Source of the DNA: Struthio camelus
Lineage: Eukaryota; Chordata; Aves; Struthioniformes; Struthionidae
Reading direction: 5' to 3'
DNA length: 64,000 bases
Assembly (NCBI RefSeq): GCF_040807025.1
Contig: NC_090943.1
Span: 26,627,213-26,691,212, forward strand
The notes under the pieces are model-generated. The model saw only the letters and a program-made list of their open reading frames with translations. It searched no databases and was not told where the DNA came from. The position numbers and the translations under genes are program-made. Positions 1-12,789 of the stretch are shown one piece after another. Each line of letters opens with the position of its first letter. The stretch's first letter is position 1.

Positions 1-3000
1 ACACTGAGCCAGAGCAGGAAAACAAGCGGGATTCGGCAATCTTCCATGCACATTTATAACTTTGGCTCTCTCCTTTCTTAGCCCACTGTGTTCTGCCCTT
101 GGTCTGTGTTGACTCTGGCCATGGTTGCCAATATGCTAAGATTTTTTTCCCCATGTTATGTGGTGGCAGCTGCCCATTTCTTCATTTCTAAGGAAGCTTG
201 TAACGTTATGGGGCTTGATTCTGAAAATGCCAAACTTCTCATGAAGATATTCATCATCTCATAGGCTTGGACCCTGCCCTGGAGAAGACGTAAACAGCTT
301 TGCATGCAGAGCCAAAACTGAAGACAGAAAATGTAATTTTCTCACTGGAAAATTCTAGCACATCCCCGAAAGAGGTGTGATGCTGACCTCCTTTGGAAAT
401 TGCTCTGAGGCCCAGTGATAGAAAGGAAAAGTTCTATATCATTAATATAATTTTTAATGTGGGCATATTCTCAAATCTGACTAATTTGGTAACTCTCGGG
501 AAAACTGTCTTTGTCTGTTATCCAGATCATTTTGTCACCTGTCCTTTGTGTACCTGTTGCTTATGCCAGGTGCTGGATGGAAGTCCAGCAATTTGAGCTT
601 GGCCTTAAATCAGGCCAGCTGTTCTGGGGCTGGGCAGATGAGGCTTCCACACCTGTAGTGCGGGTGGCAGGGTGGTAACATGCAAGCTCAACATTGAAAA
701 AGGAGCTTGGGGATTTTAGTTACTTCTTTAGAAGGAAGAGGCACTAACAGGGTCATCCCTAAAAAGTGTTTGTTTTAAGGAAGGGGAACTTGGGAGATAT
801 TGTCAAGAATGTTTCACCACTTAAGCATTTCTGAATTTCTGTGTGTTCCACACTTTCTTTTTCCTTTTACGTTTATGGAAAGGTAAACTAAATGAGTCAA
901 TTCTAATGCATTCCCTGAAACAAGATTTACTGGGGCTTCAGGCAAACTCCAGAGGAAAGTGGGACTGTCATGTGGAATAGACATTCCACGCAAACGCCAA
1001 ACGTGATTAAGAAACAACGCAAGCAGGACTCAAGAGGTGGTAGACTAAGCTCCAAGAAGGCCTGAGAAGCTGCTGTGCATCATTAAGAACAAGCTTTTGT
1101 TAATGCAGTTCATGTATTCTGGTGCTTAAAGGGCAGAACAAGAGCTCTCAAGGAACCACGGCAGGAACCCTGGAAATTATGAAAGTTAGATGTTGTATAG
1201 ATGTTAGGCTGTTTTTATGAAAGCCACAATTCAAATTTGATGCTTGAAGCTGCAGATCAGAGCGGATGCCTTGTTTTTCTCCTGCTTTTGAAATGAGGGC
1301 TAGACTAAATTCACTGGCACCTGCATCCAGTTTGACTGAAATAGTTTTAGGATATGCTAATACAAACCAGTTCTATGCTCAATTAATATTTATTTTTAAG
1401 TGCTTTCTTTCTTAAATGCTAAAATTGCTCTATATCTGACTCTGTTCCTGCAACATTTTAGAATGTAAGAGGTCTGTAGTTCTAAATCTTTGGTCTTGAA
1501 AAATGCTGTAAAACAAATATATTTTGAATGTTAGAAAATCTCAGAATTTCTCAGAATCATCAGAAAAAAAGAAGTCTCCCTTTATTACTTAGCACAGAAA
1601 GCTACTTGGACATTTATTTAAGAACTAAATACATTAATTATAAAACTTCTTATATGTTAAAGGAGAGTTGTTTTATTTCTGTATATTAATAGAAAAACAC
1701 ACAAATAAAGGCGAATGTTTTCACATGCAGTGTGTACCAAGCAGCTCCATAACCAGGTTGTGTTTACAGAAGTATTTGTGACTTACTCCAAGGTACCCTT
1801 AAATAACTCTTGGAGAGCAAAGCGCAGGAAAACTTTTCTTGAACTAGTCCCAAGCATTGCTGCAAAAGTGTTCACTAAGGACTCCATGAGCAAAGGGACA
1901 AGAAGCGCTTGTAAATGCCTCGAGCTGTGCCAGCAAATGTGCTTTGGATGTCTGTCCTTTGTTGGTGTCCTCATAACTGGCTTTGGACTAAGCTACTTTT
2001 TTAACAGGTTAAAAATCACTGAAAAAAGCAAGTCATGAGGTGTATTATAACTTATATTGTTTCCTTACAGGATTAAATTTACCAGTTTGGAGGAGGGAAA
2101 CAAAAACCTAATGAGGAGGCCAACACCAGGAAGGAACCGTGGCCTGTTTCCTTTCTTTTTCTATGGTGGATTTCATTCGAAAGAAAATTGAAGCTGGCAA
2201 GACCCTGTTTTTTTCCCTGCAATTTATTTAAAACCTTGCACGCATTTGGATACCTTGTGATTTCAGAGAACTATGTGAAGATTAAGCTTTTGCGTACTGA
2301 TACATGGCATGTAATCTTTCAGTCTTTTGTGTTTGATTTTGTTTGATTTTCCACTGCCACGCTGCATCTTTGTAAAGATTTTTATGCTTTCACCAGCAAC
2401 GTCTTAAATACATTAAGACAACATATTTGGTGTTCACACTTCTTTGGTAATGACTATACAAAAAGCCAACAGTGGTATAAAGGAATGTGTGTTTTCTTTG
2501 GGAGTTGTGCATATTTTGCAACCAATAGGAAGATTATTTCTGCCAGAGCAAGCCCAACGTTTCAGATTGGCTGACAATTATAGATAGCACCTTGCAACTA
2601 TTCCTAAAGTATTGTTGGGTTGTTTCGTTTTTCATTATCTCTTTAGACCACTCATATCCATTATAAAAAAATGGCAATAATTGCATGTGTACTTCAATAC
2701 TCTGAATTTGGTTACTCTGCTTAGGCTATGTAGCATGCCAGTTGTCAAAATAGGCCTGTGAGAAACACACAGCAAAAATGATGAGATGTACTGAGCTAGC
2801 AGATACACGATGAATTCTTTATGCTTTTATTCCCTTTAAGACTATTTCTTTGGTTTATGGGTCTTGGCTACATCTCTCTGTTTTTCCTCACACTGTTTAC
2901 CTTTTGGAATGTTTTCTTGCAAAGAAAACAAAGAGATGGTGAAACGGTTCTGTTTAATTCAAGGCGGACGCTAAGGTGCAGAAAAAGTTTCACCGAATGA

Positions 3001-3773
3001 GCGATTAAATCTAGCTGTGTTACTTTGCCTCTTTCAAAGCAAAATGGAGAATTTTGCTTATCCTAAATTGTTTGCTGTTCCACACCACAGCACCTTTCAA
3101 GTTATTTTCCATAGGTATTCTGATCCGATTGGAAGACACTACCAGATACTGTGTCTTTAAATAGCTTTTCTGAATGAGTGATGGCAAGCTTTGCAAGCAA
3201 GGAAGTCGTGTGGTTTAAAGGAAGAAAGCCCCTGCTACATTTGGGTTGGGGAGAACGTTGCGTTCGGGGGTGTAATAAAACTGCCCTGATCACATACAAT
3301 GCTTTGCATTCAGAGAGAATGGGGTACGGCGCAAAAACCACTCTTGAGTTATAGTCCTGCTTGGACAGAAACGCTTGCTAGGCAATATTATTCTACACAT
3401 AAATTTGACATCCTTTGCTCGCTGGATGCATTGAATTACATTTTTAAGAAGTGTGGTAACACTTCGGTTAGCATTCAGTGTTTAAAAGGAGAGGGAAAGG
3501 ATTTGCACTACTGCCATCTTATTAAACTCCAGCAGTGTTTAATAAGAAAAGAACACCCAATAAGGCAAATCCTTGAATGCTCAAGTAGCTATGAAAGGCC
3601 TCTTAAAGAACTAGGATATGAGTCTACGCTTTCAAAGAGTTGAACCGTGGAAATATTCTCAATATTTGCACAGCCATTAAAACACAGTTTTCCCCAATGA
3701 CATCTCTGTTTCAGGATCTGGTAAAAGCCATCTGAAAGCCACTTTCAGTCACAATCCTATTTAGAACTTACTG

Positions 3774-3809
3774 CAGTTTTTCCCCTGTGTTTATGAGGGG
3801 AAAAAACTG
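3774..3809 (+). repeat. Stable hairpin within putative 3' UTR
   Basis: CAGTTTTTCCCCT (3774-3786) pairs with AGGGGAAAAAACTG (3796-3809) over 13 bp with one bulged A, around a nine-base loop. If transcribed on the plus strand it would be a stem-loop in the presumed upstream-gene 3' UTR. Confidence 0.85.
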
Positions 3810-4203
3810 ACCACTGAACTTTTGAATTTATCACACACTAAAACTGCCTTAGACGTGGTTTGTTTAGGTTTCATGATTCTTTTTTTTGTAAGAGAAAAGT
3901 CTTTTATACATTATCTTTGCTACTTAAATCGTGTGCAGTTTGATGATTAAAATTAGCTATTTTTAGAAAAAAAAAATTGCTGCAAAAATCTGAAGAATTT
4001 TTGAAAATGTAACAAAGATTTCAATGAGGAATATAAGGGTAGTTTCATAGACACATCTATTTTGGCAGCTTAAATTGGGAGGCAAGCAATTATGCTGCTC
4101 AACAAAAGATCTGAAGGTTTAATACAGAGAGTAATTCCTCAACTGTTCCCACAAGCCTAGCACACTACTATCCACAGTGAATCATGTACAGTGTTTGCTT
4201 AAG

Positions 4204-4305
4204 GGGTGTGGGGGTGTGGGTGTGTGGGTGTGTGGGTGGGTGTGTGGGTGTGGGTGTGTGTGTGTGTGTGTGGGTGTGTGGGTGTGTGTGTACACGTGCG
4301 TGTGA
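4204..4305 (+). repeat. GT/GGGTGTG minisatellite, G-quadruplex-prone
   Basis: Mixed array of GTGTGGG, GGGTGTGT and pure GT units over about 100 bases. It has many runs of three or more guanines on the plus strand spaced by 3-7 bases, the spacing needed for G-quadruplexes. The pure GT block (about 4254-4272) suggests recent slippage. Confidence 0.9.
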
Positions 4306-6172
4306 GATTATTTTCTCTGCCCCATTCCCATTTTTAAGCAATCACTGAAATAATGAAAGTTGGTCCAAAAATCTTCAACTCAGTTGCCTGAAGGAAAGTG
4401 CATAAATATCAAGATTCCTAAATAGTAACTTCATTTTCAAAGGTAGCAGGGTTATCTCAGCTATCAATCAGTTAAGGAGAGACCAGGATCTCTGAAAATG
4501 AGCCCAATGACTTATGCACCTCCTTGGAGGCCGCCAAGGCTGCCTGTGGGAGTGGGGAGTGCTCTTCTCCTGCGGGGGCTCTCCACGCAGAGGGGACCCA
4601 GCCTCTGCAAGCTGGTGCTGGTTGCAGAATACACCTCCAGATCATGAAAGCTACTGGGAAGCCTCACATTTTTTGAGAAAGTAGAAGCTCCTTTGTCCAG
4701 GGGGCTGACTGTACAGCCTTATTTTCTTCCTTCTCCTTCCAGAAGAGCCCTTACCTGCCTCATTAGCCTGATGCGACACCTGTCAGTTAGGCCCCTCAAT
4801 AGCTCGCCCACTTCTCCAGCATCTTGGAGAAGCAGTGTTGGTCTCCACAGCTATTCTCGGTGCTGCTGAATGGACTTTTGCCCTGCCAGTGTTCTTCTGA
4901 CAGCTCCATCAAAAATCAGTAGCGTTCCCCTCTTTTCCTCTCATCCTTCCTAGATCAGTTCTACACAGGATCTCCAAAGGGACAAGAAGACACCACCTGG
5001 CCTTCCAGACGTGCTGCGGGTGCTGGGAATGCACAATTTCATACCTTCTTTCATTAGGTCAACAGTCAAAAGTTGGCTTAAGTGACCAGCAGTCTCTGGG
5101 GCACAGTCCTCGAGAAACTGTAGGGTTCACTCAGTGTCGATAGCCGGCAGCAGCACAACTTTCGTTTTCTTGCCATGTGGCTGGGCTCCAGCAGATTCTT
5201 CCCGATAATGCGGAGGGGATGTGGAGGGAATGTGGCTTTGCTGAGAGAGGGAAGAGCAGCCACAGGGCAGCAGGTGCAGGAGGCAGATAAAAGTGGGAGG
5301 GCATGCTCCAACTCCGTGATTTCTAATGTTAAGTGACTGGGGAAGGGCGGATGGCGATAGAGATGGTCTGTGTGATACGGGGATTTCTCTCAAGTTCACA
5401 AAACCTGACTTTACAAGTCAGCCAGCTGGAGATGGCTTAGTCCCCACTCCCGCTGGGTTCAGATCAGCTCTCATCCCTCCCAGTGGGCACCACGCTCCTC
5501 AGGACATTCTGGCAGCATCAGCCTCATGTTACTGCATAGTATCCCCACTGGTTGGGTCCTTTTAACTGTTACTACCGGTTTTAAACAAAGCCGTCTTTTA
5601 GGATAATAAATCAGTCCACACAACACTGAAAATTCAATCTGCAGTAGACAGAGGCACTGAGGTTTTTGTTTTCTCTTTGGTGAACAGGGGTCCTTGGACT
5701 TCAGACTCCTGTGGAAGGAAGTCACGATAAAAAATTTCCTGTGGGCCAGTGGGTAACATAATCCCTGTGTGCTCTGTGTAAGTGCACACAACTGAATGTG
5801 TAGTCAATGCTCTGGTATGCTCATATACAAAATACTCATCTGTGAATATTATTGGTTTTGTAATCTTTGTTATATAACATGTTTAGGCTGTACAGACTGG
5901 GGAGCAAAATGCTGGCACCCCATATAAATAGAATTATGTTGCATTACTGAGCATAACAATACTCTCCCCTACCAGCATTTAGGTGGACTGACTGTATGTT
6001 ACTGCCTTGCATTTTTCACATAAGCAAAAAAAAAAAAATCTCAAAGTAAGGGATGCACTAATAATTCCCATCCCTCAAAATGCGTTTCAATGGTGCTGCA
6101 TACAAAATCCCCGCTTGCCAGCTTCCATATGGATTTTTGTATGGTGCACTAAGAAGTGTTCTTTTTTTAACA

Positions 6173-6383
6173 AATAAAGGGGGGAGGGCTGGTACACGAA
6201 AACAATGTTAATGTAATTAAAAATATATAAATATATATATACTTCAGAAGAACAGCATAGTAAGCAGTACAGTAAAATAAATGTTGCATTATTTGTTACA
6301 CCTTGTAATTTGTCTGTATTATGAAAGATGTAATGGTTTGTCAGCTGTAACTGTTGTTTTCCTGTAACATCATATTGAATAAA
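6173..6383 (+). terminator. Cluster of three polyadenylation signals
   Basis: AATAAA occurs at 6173-6178, 6276-6281 and 6378-6383 on the plus strand. After the last come a short T/C-rich stretch and a TATATATGTGG element. Three in-line signals in 211 bases mark a likely mRNA 3' end, with cleavage near 6400 most likely. The parent gene is not in the window; CDK14 is the syntenic candidate. Confidence 0.45.
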
Positions 6384-6561
6384 GTGTAGCAGAATCTCTC
6401 TTCTCCTTTATATATGTGGTATAGACCTAACCCAGGGGATTAAGCCTTTATTTTTTGTTCTCTGGAAAATGAACAAGGGAATGGTTGTAAACAACAGATT
6501 TTTAAGGAATGCAAAGTACTTAGAAGCAGGCAGGCACTAGACAGTAATTAGTCGAAAAGAT

Positions 6562-6612
6562 TAGGCACTGATTCAGCCAAGCACATGAGTGTATAATCAA
6601 AGCTGCAAGGCA
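6562..6612. repeat. Fragment of ancient amniote palindromic repeat
   Basis: The stretch containing CTGATTCAGCCAAGCACATG resembles the end of a worn family common in turtles, crocodilians and birds (type: CTGATTCAGCAAAGCACTTA). Identified from memory of that pattern; the family name is not assigned. Confidence 0.4.
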
Positions 6613-6779
6613 GTACTGGCTACACAGGGCACAGTTCTACACATAGTGCCTTTCTGCCTGCACTAGTTAGTACGTTAGTTATTTGGTGTCTCTTTCCATT
6701 TTGTTTTATGCTTGACAGAGGACCCGTTTATGGTACACTGGGATTTAATTACAGTGGTAGATGGGCCAGTTTTCTGTCC

Positions 6780-6800
6780 AAAAAAAAAAAAAAAAAAAAA
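6780..6800 (+). repeat. Poly(A) tract, 21 bases
   Basis: Uninterrupted adenine run. It could be the tail of a retrocopy inserted on the plus strand, but the upstream 200 bases show no recognisable element or gene. Confidence 0.85.
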
Positions 6801-9800
6801 CACAGGCCTGATTTAGATATGTTGTCATAGGGAGAATAAACTCTGGTTTATTACAAATTCTCATGAAATAAGAACCAGAAAATTCTAGTGGAAAATTATG
6901 CAAAACAAGCATTATGCATTTTTCACAACTTAGATATGGGAGCCTGATTTATGTCTCTTTATAATTTGCATTTACCTTAATCAGTAAGTGTCTGCTGCTT
7001 TGGTTCTTAACTCATTTATTTGTGTGGTTTAGCATTAGATAGGCAAGCGCTCACTCACAGTGAGTATCATTAATAGGTGCCTTCAGTATTTTTCCCTCCT
7101 TTCCACTGCTTCTAGCTTTTTTGGTTCCCATCTCGCTAGGACCTATTTTAGACGGTGAGAGTTAAATCAATGATGCTTACACAGATCTGATTAGAATATC
7201 TGACTGAAATGGCAGAATATGCTGTTTTAGCAAATGCAGGAGTCTATAGGAATTTGTTGTTTTTTACCATCGTTTTGGTCTGGGATGGGAGATGGCTGGA
7301 GAGCAAGTGCTTGTACTTCCCTAGCTGATGGGAAAGCTACCGGAAGACCTAAATTTTGGTCTTTGCTCTCGCTAGTTAGGAGTGACTGAAGATTACAAGG
7401 TCTTCTTTAGAGCAAGCAGAATATAGACTTGATTGTGGGTCTTCAATGTCCCAGCTTTTTATCTTGTAGAATCATGTTCTGGCCTAGTTCTGATGGCAAA
7501 ACAGTTAGCTCCTTTTCACTCTTAAACCTAGAAAATTGCCACAAAATGACATCAGCAGTACCCAGCAGGCATTGCATAAAAACAAAACAAGGAAACACAT
7601 GCATGTTCAGCTATTTCTACTTTACCTGTAGTTCTCACCAGCCAGGGCAATTTTGGGAAGGTGTCGCCATTTCAGATCCTTGCTGAATGATGTGATCGCT
7701 CTGTTGAGTAGGTGATTTGATATTTGGTCCTCCTGACTCACTACCTGCATGACAGCTTTAGCCTACGAATCTCTCAGATACAAATAACCCAGAATTATTA
7801 CCTAAAAGGGTTTGTATGTTTGAACACTGGGTACCAGGAAGCATATTCAGAGTGAGCTTTTAATTATGTAGTATAATCCTTAAAAGTCTCTTGACCCCCT
7901 TGGCTGCACTCCTAGCCTTTTTAGCTGCTAGGTTTTCTTCCTAAACTAGACTGGCTGCTACAGCAAAGCAGGAGATGCACTTACTAGAATAGCAGCCACC
8001 CCTCCCTAGAGAAAAGAAAAACCAGAGGGAAGGTGTTGGGAGCAACCTTGTGCCACTAGGTTAACACATACAGTTTCTAAATAATGGCTTTCCTTGTAAA
8101 CCTTTGCAAAGTAAACCCTACAGCAGCGGAAAGGCTTGCTGCTACCAGTGGGGGGTGGTGGTAGGGACATTAGATTTGAGAAGCTTATATAGCACATGGG
8201 TGAGGATAAAGGGATACAAATCAGAAGGGGAGAAAAAAAAAACCCAAAGAGATTAAAAAAAATCCAGGGCCAAGTATTTACTGTTCATTCCCCTTGCGAG
8301 TGGTGTTATATATTGTCTGCAGTGAGTCATGCTGAGAGCGAGCCAGGCACAATAATAGCTGAGAGCAGTCCTGCAGCCCTTTCGTTATTGCCTGTGCTGG
8401 TTGATACTGAGTTGGGTGAGAGAAAGTGATTCCAAAAATCTTCCTTTTTTTTTTAATCTCTCCTGTTTCCCAGAGGGCCCAGAAGTGATTGTTGGGGATG
8501 TGTACCGCCTTGAAGAACTGCTAAACTGGAATCAAACATCTTTTTCAATTAATTTTCCAAGGATCAATATGGTGACTAACACAAAAGACCCAACAGTTTT
8601 AAGTGCTATACAACAAATTCCAGCCGTGCTACATGCCCTAGTACAGTCCTGAAGCCTAAGGAGATTTAGGATAGCACATAAACATTACAGTCTCACCTTT
8701 CAACTGGAATTAGGACTAGAGCATAGGTTTAGTTTACCACCGGAAGGGTAGGTGTGCAGCTTAGAATCCAGCTAATTACAATAGTTTGCCCCCAGCTTCC
8801 ACCTGAGGAGCTCAGAGATATTCATGCATTAATGAAATAAGTTGTACACACTGCCCCGGGATGTACTGTATAGATGTAAAGATGTACATTTTGTGAAAGG
8901 AAAAAAAAATACACCAAAAACCAAGGCACATATTCAGCCCTGTATTTTCGACGTTTTGCATGAACATAAGCAGCCAACTAAGTATTTCACCTGGGGTTTC
9001 ATGAAGATTAGCCATTTAAGATACTTTTTTAGAATGGTTTATCACAACAACAAAAATATGTAACTTCAACGTTCAAAACAACTTTTGTTCCACTGTATAG
9101 ACAGACAGAAAGATAAATTACCAATATATTACATGACAAAGTGTTGTGGTCTATCAGGACTGTGAAGAGTTGTTCATTGACCAGTCAGCATCATGTCAGT
9201 GTGGAGCAGGAGAAATTGCATGTACCATCATGTCAGCTTCACTGGGAAATACTGTCAACACCAACTGCCACGGTGGTGCATCAGGAGACACAGATATAAC
9301 TGTCAAGCTCTTCAGAGACCGTCTCAGGTTTCCTTCTATATCCCGAACCTTTATCAGAACACACATTAATACAGAGAACATAGCAAAGGGGATTTTTCTG
9401 CTTGTGAAATAGTGCTCTATAGAAATAGCCCCTTTCCACTGTGCTTCATATAGATGATTAACGTTTTATAGATCCTTCTTTCCCAGCACATGGTTCTGGC
9501 CCATTACGTTTAATCAATGCAAACTACTATAGCCCTAACAAGCCCCTTCTATGTATATTGCTGGCTACTGCAAGTGCTTGCCGATCTGCTGAACATTCGG
9601 AAAGTTGCCCAGAACAGCATATTTTGGATACCACTGCATCTCTGATAGAGGAGGGAGTCGTGGAGGAACTGCGCTTTTGGTCTCCTGTATCCACTACGTC
9701 CTTTCCAGAAAGCCTGTGCGCATCTGGGCAGCATTAGTGTTTTTACTGCCTGCTGTTGTTGAGCTTGCGCTCCCGCAAGCGGAGTGACTAATCTGGAGTA

Positions 9801-11114
9801 GCAGGAACTCATAATTTTGGGAGCGACTCCATTAGAGGCCACAGGTATCTCACTCTTCAGCCAGTCCAGAGACACTGGTGAGGGAAGGCTCTGCTTCGTG
9901 GTGCAAGGCCGCCTGGCTCTTCCTTATCCCTTCATCCCAGCTGCTTTTTTCGAGCTGTCTGCTCCAACGCAACCTCTGCGGCTGCGGCTAGAGGTGGAGG
10001 GAGCAGGAGAGGGGCACTGGGCAGCGATGCGTGGGCTGTCCCGGGCACGGCCACCCACCTGGCAGAAAACACTCGTGGGCAATTTTCCTTGTTTTAGGAA
10101 CCTGCCGAGTGCTTGCCCTAACGCTAACTGGACTGTTCATTCCTAATCCCCACATGAGAAAGGGACGTTTGGTTTTTCTCCCAGAGCTTTTCCCCAAGCC
10201 GTTGTAATTTCAGATTTAGGACAACTGATTGATCAAAGGAAAGGGGAGAGTCTCCGAGGGTTTTGGATGAGCCCTTACAAGTCCCTAAATATGAGGAAGC
10301 GTGCTATACGCTCACCTTGGGCAATAGCGGAGAGCTTTGAACACCGCAGTGTGTTTCTCTGGCATTAGTCAGCTTGGTTTCATATGCCAGCGTTTCAGAA
10401 GAAAACAAGCATGAGAATACCTGGTTTTGGGGAGAGGAGGCTTGTGACAAGCACCGGGACTGTGGCAAGCAGCCGCGCGATTCGGGCTGGCGAAGACAGT
10501 AACTGAACAACGGTCAGAAAGCAAGTCAGGCTGGAAACGATGCAAGCCTCTTGCAGGAGGACTCATGACAAACGAGTTAAAGTTGGCTTTGCCTCCTGCC
10601 ATCAGGCCTCTCAGCTGCTCCTTATTAGCACTGTGGCTGTTACTGTGCATAAATCCAAATACAACCTCGGTGACATAACGCCTCCTTCGCTCGCTTTTGT
10701 ATGTTCTTCTCCTACCCATCTGATGGGATCGTACCTGGTATAAAGTAACTTTCTGAAGAGAAATCCCTTCAAAAACGGAGCTCAGTGAATTCCCCCGTCT
10801 GTAAACCCAGCTGCTGAGCTCTCTTCGCACCGAAGCATTTTGACTGCAGGAATCTGCCTCGTTCAAGAACGCGCCAGTAACCAACCACGAGCGCGTTGAC
10901 GTTGCCGGTCCCACTGCACATCGCTTCAGGTGCCGTGTTGCGAACAAGCGCGCGTTTCTCCACAGCTCGGGGGGCTCCGGCCCCCAGCGGCGTCGCTGGG
11001 GACAGCCCACAGCAACGCTGGTTCACACAACACGGGGGAGAGGGGCCGGCTGGAAAGAAGGGCCTTAAACTGAAGCCACTTTTTTTTTTCTTTTTTTAAT
11101 AAAAACAGCGGTAA

Positions 11115-11410
11115 ACATGCAGCATCCCACCCACCTCCCCAGCTGGCTTCACAGCCCAGCTGCTCCCTGCCCGCCCGGGGGCGCCGCCGCCGCCGCTCCG
11201 CGCTCCCTCCCCGGCGGCGCGGTGGGGGCCGGGCCGGGCCGCGCCGGCGCAGTGAGGTCGCCGGCCCGCGGGGGGAGGGGCGGCCGCGCCCCGCGCTCCC
11301 GCCATTCCGGCTTTCTCGCCGGGCCGCGTCGGTTGGACGTTGGGGAAGGGCGGGAGGGCAGCGCCGCTGCCGCGGGGCGACATAGCGCTGACGTGTTTGG
11401 TGTGCAGAAC
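11115..11410. promoter_or_regulatory. Orphan CpG island
   Basis: About 300 bases of dense CpG (runs of CCGGGCC, GCCGCC, GCGCC) flanked by ordinary sequence, 31 kb upstream of FZD1 and about 5 kb past the presumed upstream mRNA end. It includes a CCGCCATTCCGG segment at about 11299-11310 (YY1-like CCAT next to an ETS-like TTCCGG) and TGACGTG near 11391. No TATA box and no convincing coding exon are attached. The best reading is a promoter of an unannotated noncoding transcript or an enhancer-linked orphan CpG island. Direction is unknown. Confidence 0.6.
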
Positions 11411-12789
11411 TGGAGCGGGAGCTTTAAATTCGGAGTTAAACGTGGGGCACCGTGTGGCTGTGCTTGGCATGATGAGAGAGCCGTGTTGCTGTGAAATTCT
11501 TGACCGAAAAAAGCCCAGAAGTTTCACTGCGGTCATTTTGGGCATTTTGTGAAGCGCTCGGATGAATGCTGGGCTTGTGTCCCTCAGTGGTGGCTCCAGC
11601 TTGCCATCCAAGTACATTGCATTTTCAGGAAAAAGCAGATGTCGGTGTTTGGTTGCTTGGAGCAGGGCAAATTCATGGCTATCCCAACATCCAACTTTGC
11701 ATCAAAGTGTGCCTTTGAAGTTTCCACTACAGCAAGTGCAACACCCAGCAATAAGTATCTGCAGGACCAAACTGATGGAGTATTTGTACTGACTGCTACA
11801 ACGGGGGGGGACCCCAAAACCCTCTTCTTCCCAGTGGTGATCCAAGTGTCATTACCCACCCTGCAGGGCTTGGGGTTGGACCAGGGTTTCCTCTAATTCA
11901 GCACATTTCGAAGGAACTTTGCCACAATGCTGCAATTCCTGTGCAATGTTCATAAATTTGAATATTGTCCATTTAATATTTGTTGTATTGCCTTAGATCT
12001 GTAATCTGAGCTCAAATACATCCATGCAGCAACTGGTGTGATCAGAGGGGTCTGTGCTGATGTGTGACTACCTGAAGGTGGAATTGGACTTCATGCCATC
12101 TGTAAAACATAGTATCAAAGCCACGCTTGCCCTAGACCCTGATCTTTTATTAATTTCTTCCATATAGAGAAGAAAGAAAATTGCAACCCACTTCTTTTAA
12201 AGATCTCTCCGGAGCCTGAGTTAGAGAAACGGCCTTAGGTAGTTTTTTTTTAACTTGGACATTTACTACAAAGAGAGAAAGAAAAAGTGCTGTTTAATCT
12301 TTCTTCTCATGTGATCCTTGGTGTCTACCTGGTTTATTTTCCCCCACGCATCCAATCTCCTTTGTTCTCTGGTAGCAGTCTTCTAAACAAGTGATTCACA
12401 GATGAAGGATCAGCCTGCAATGCTCCTAGCTTCAGGATGTGATGCAGGGAAAAGAAGGAAGAAATCCACACTGGTTATTTTACTGACATGCCTCCCAGTA
12501 CTACATGGTCCCAACAGAGAAATTGGTGTCATAGCAGCACAGACACTTTTTTTTCTGAAAGCCCTTCTCCAAATCTCCCAGACCTCCCTGCACCTTCTGT
12601 CAATTACATTGCTTTTCTTAACTTAATTTGGGCTATTTAATCAGAGCTGATTAGAAATTTTTCTCAAAAAGCAAGGTTATTAAACAGCTTTGACAAACAC
12701 TGATTTATCAGGAGAGAAATACATATTTTTCAGTTAGCTTTCTTCACCCATAGGTTGCCAGGAGCTCGAGTTTCTCAGCTCTGTGACAG
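11411..12789. other. Intergenic 3' flank of the orphan CpG island
   Basis: GC content falls quickly after 11410. Overlapping open frames at 11549-11896 and 11562-11792 have no recognisable protein signature. No repeat was recognised. If the CpG island is a plus-strand promoter, this would be its first transcribed sequence. Confidence 0.5.

Larger units (their letters stand above)
1..6400 (+). other. Putative 3' UTR and 3' flank of an upstream gene (CDK14 by synteny)
   Basis: AT-rich sequence with no supportable coding exon. The part from about 5800 to 6400 is T- and TGT-rich and ends in three AATAAA hexamers with a T/G-rich downstream element, as a long vertebrate 3' UTR does. In mammals CDK14 lies directly upstream of FZD1 on the same strand, so its 3' UTR is the natural candidate. 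I looked for the conserved CDK14 C-terminal coding exon and did not find it, so the CDS should lie left of the window. The left part could equally be intronic or intergenic. A hairpin at 3774-3809 and a GT/GGGT repeat at 4204-4305 lie within. Confidence 0.4.
6401..11100. other. Intergenic, no gene recognised
   Basis: Mostly AT-rich sequence. Open frames at 8401-8652 and 9146-9412 have no recognisable family signature or splice context that makes them convincing. GC content rises from about 9800 toward the CpG island at 11.1 kb. Apart from the repeats listed separately I see no structured element. Confidence 0.6.

Noticed and set aside
1715-2038. 107-codon frame in the putative upstream 3' UTR
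   Set aside because: Checked as a possible CDK14 terminal exon: it has none of the expected kinase C-terminal sequence and no splice acceptor in the right place.
6780-6800. Processed retrogene tail
   Set aside because: Poly(A) tract present, but no recognisable coding or UTR sequence of a parent gene upstream.
10369-11010. 213-codon minus-strand frame next to the orphan CpG island
   Set aside because: No recognisable domain, mixed composition. Probably chance, although transcription from the island toward the left was not excluded.
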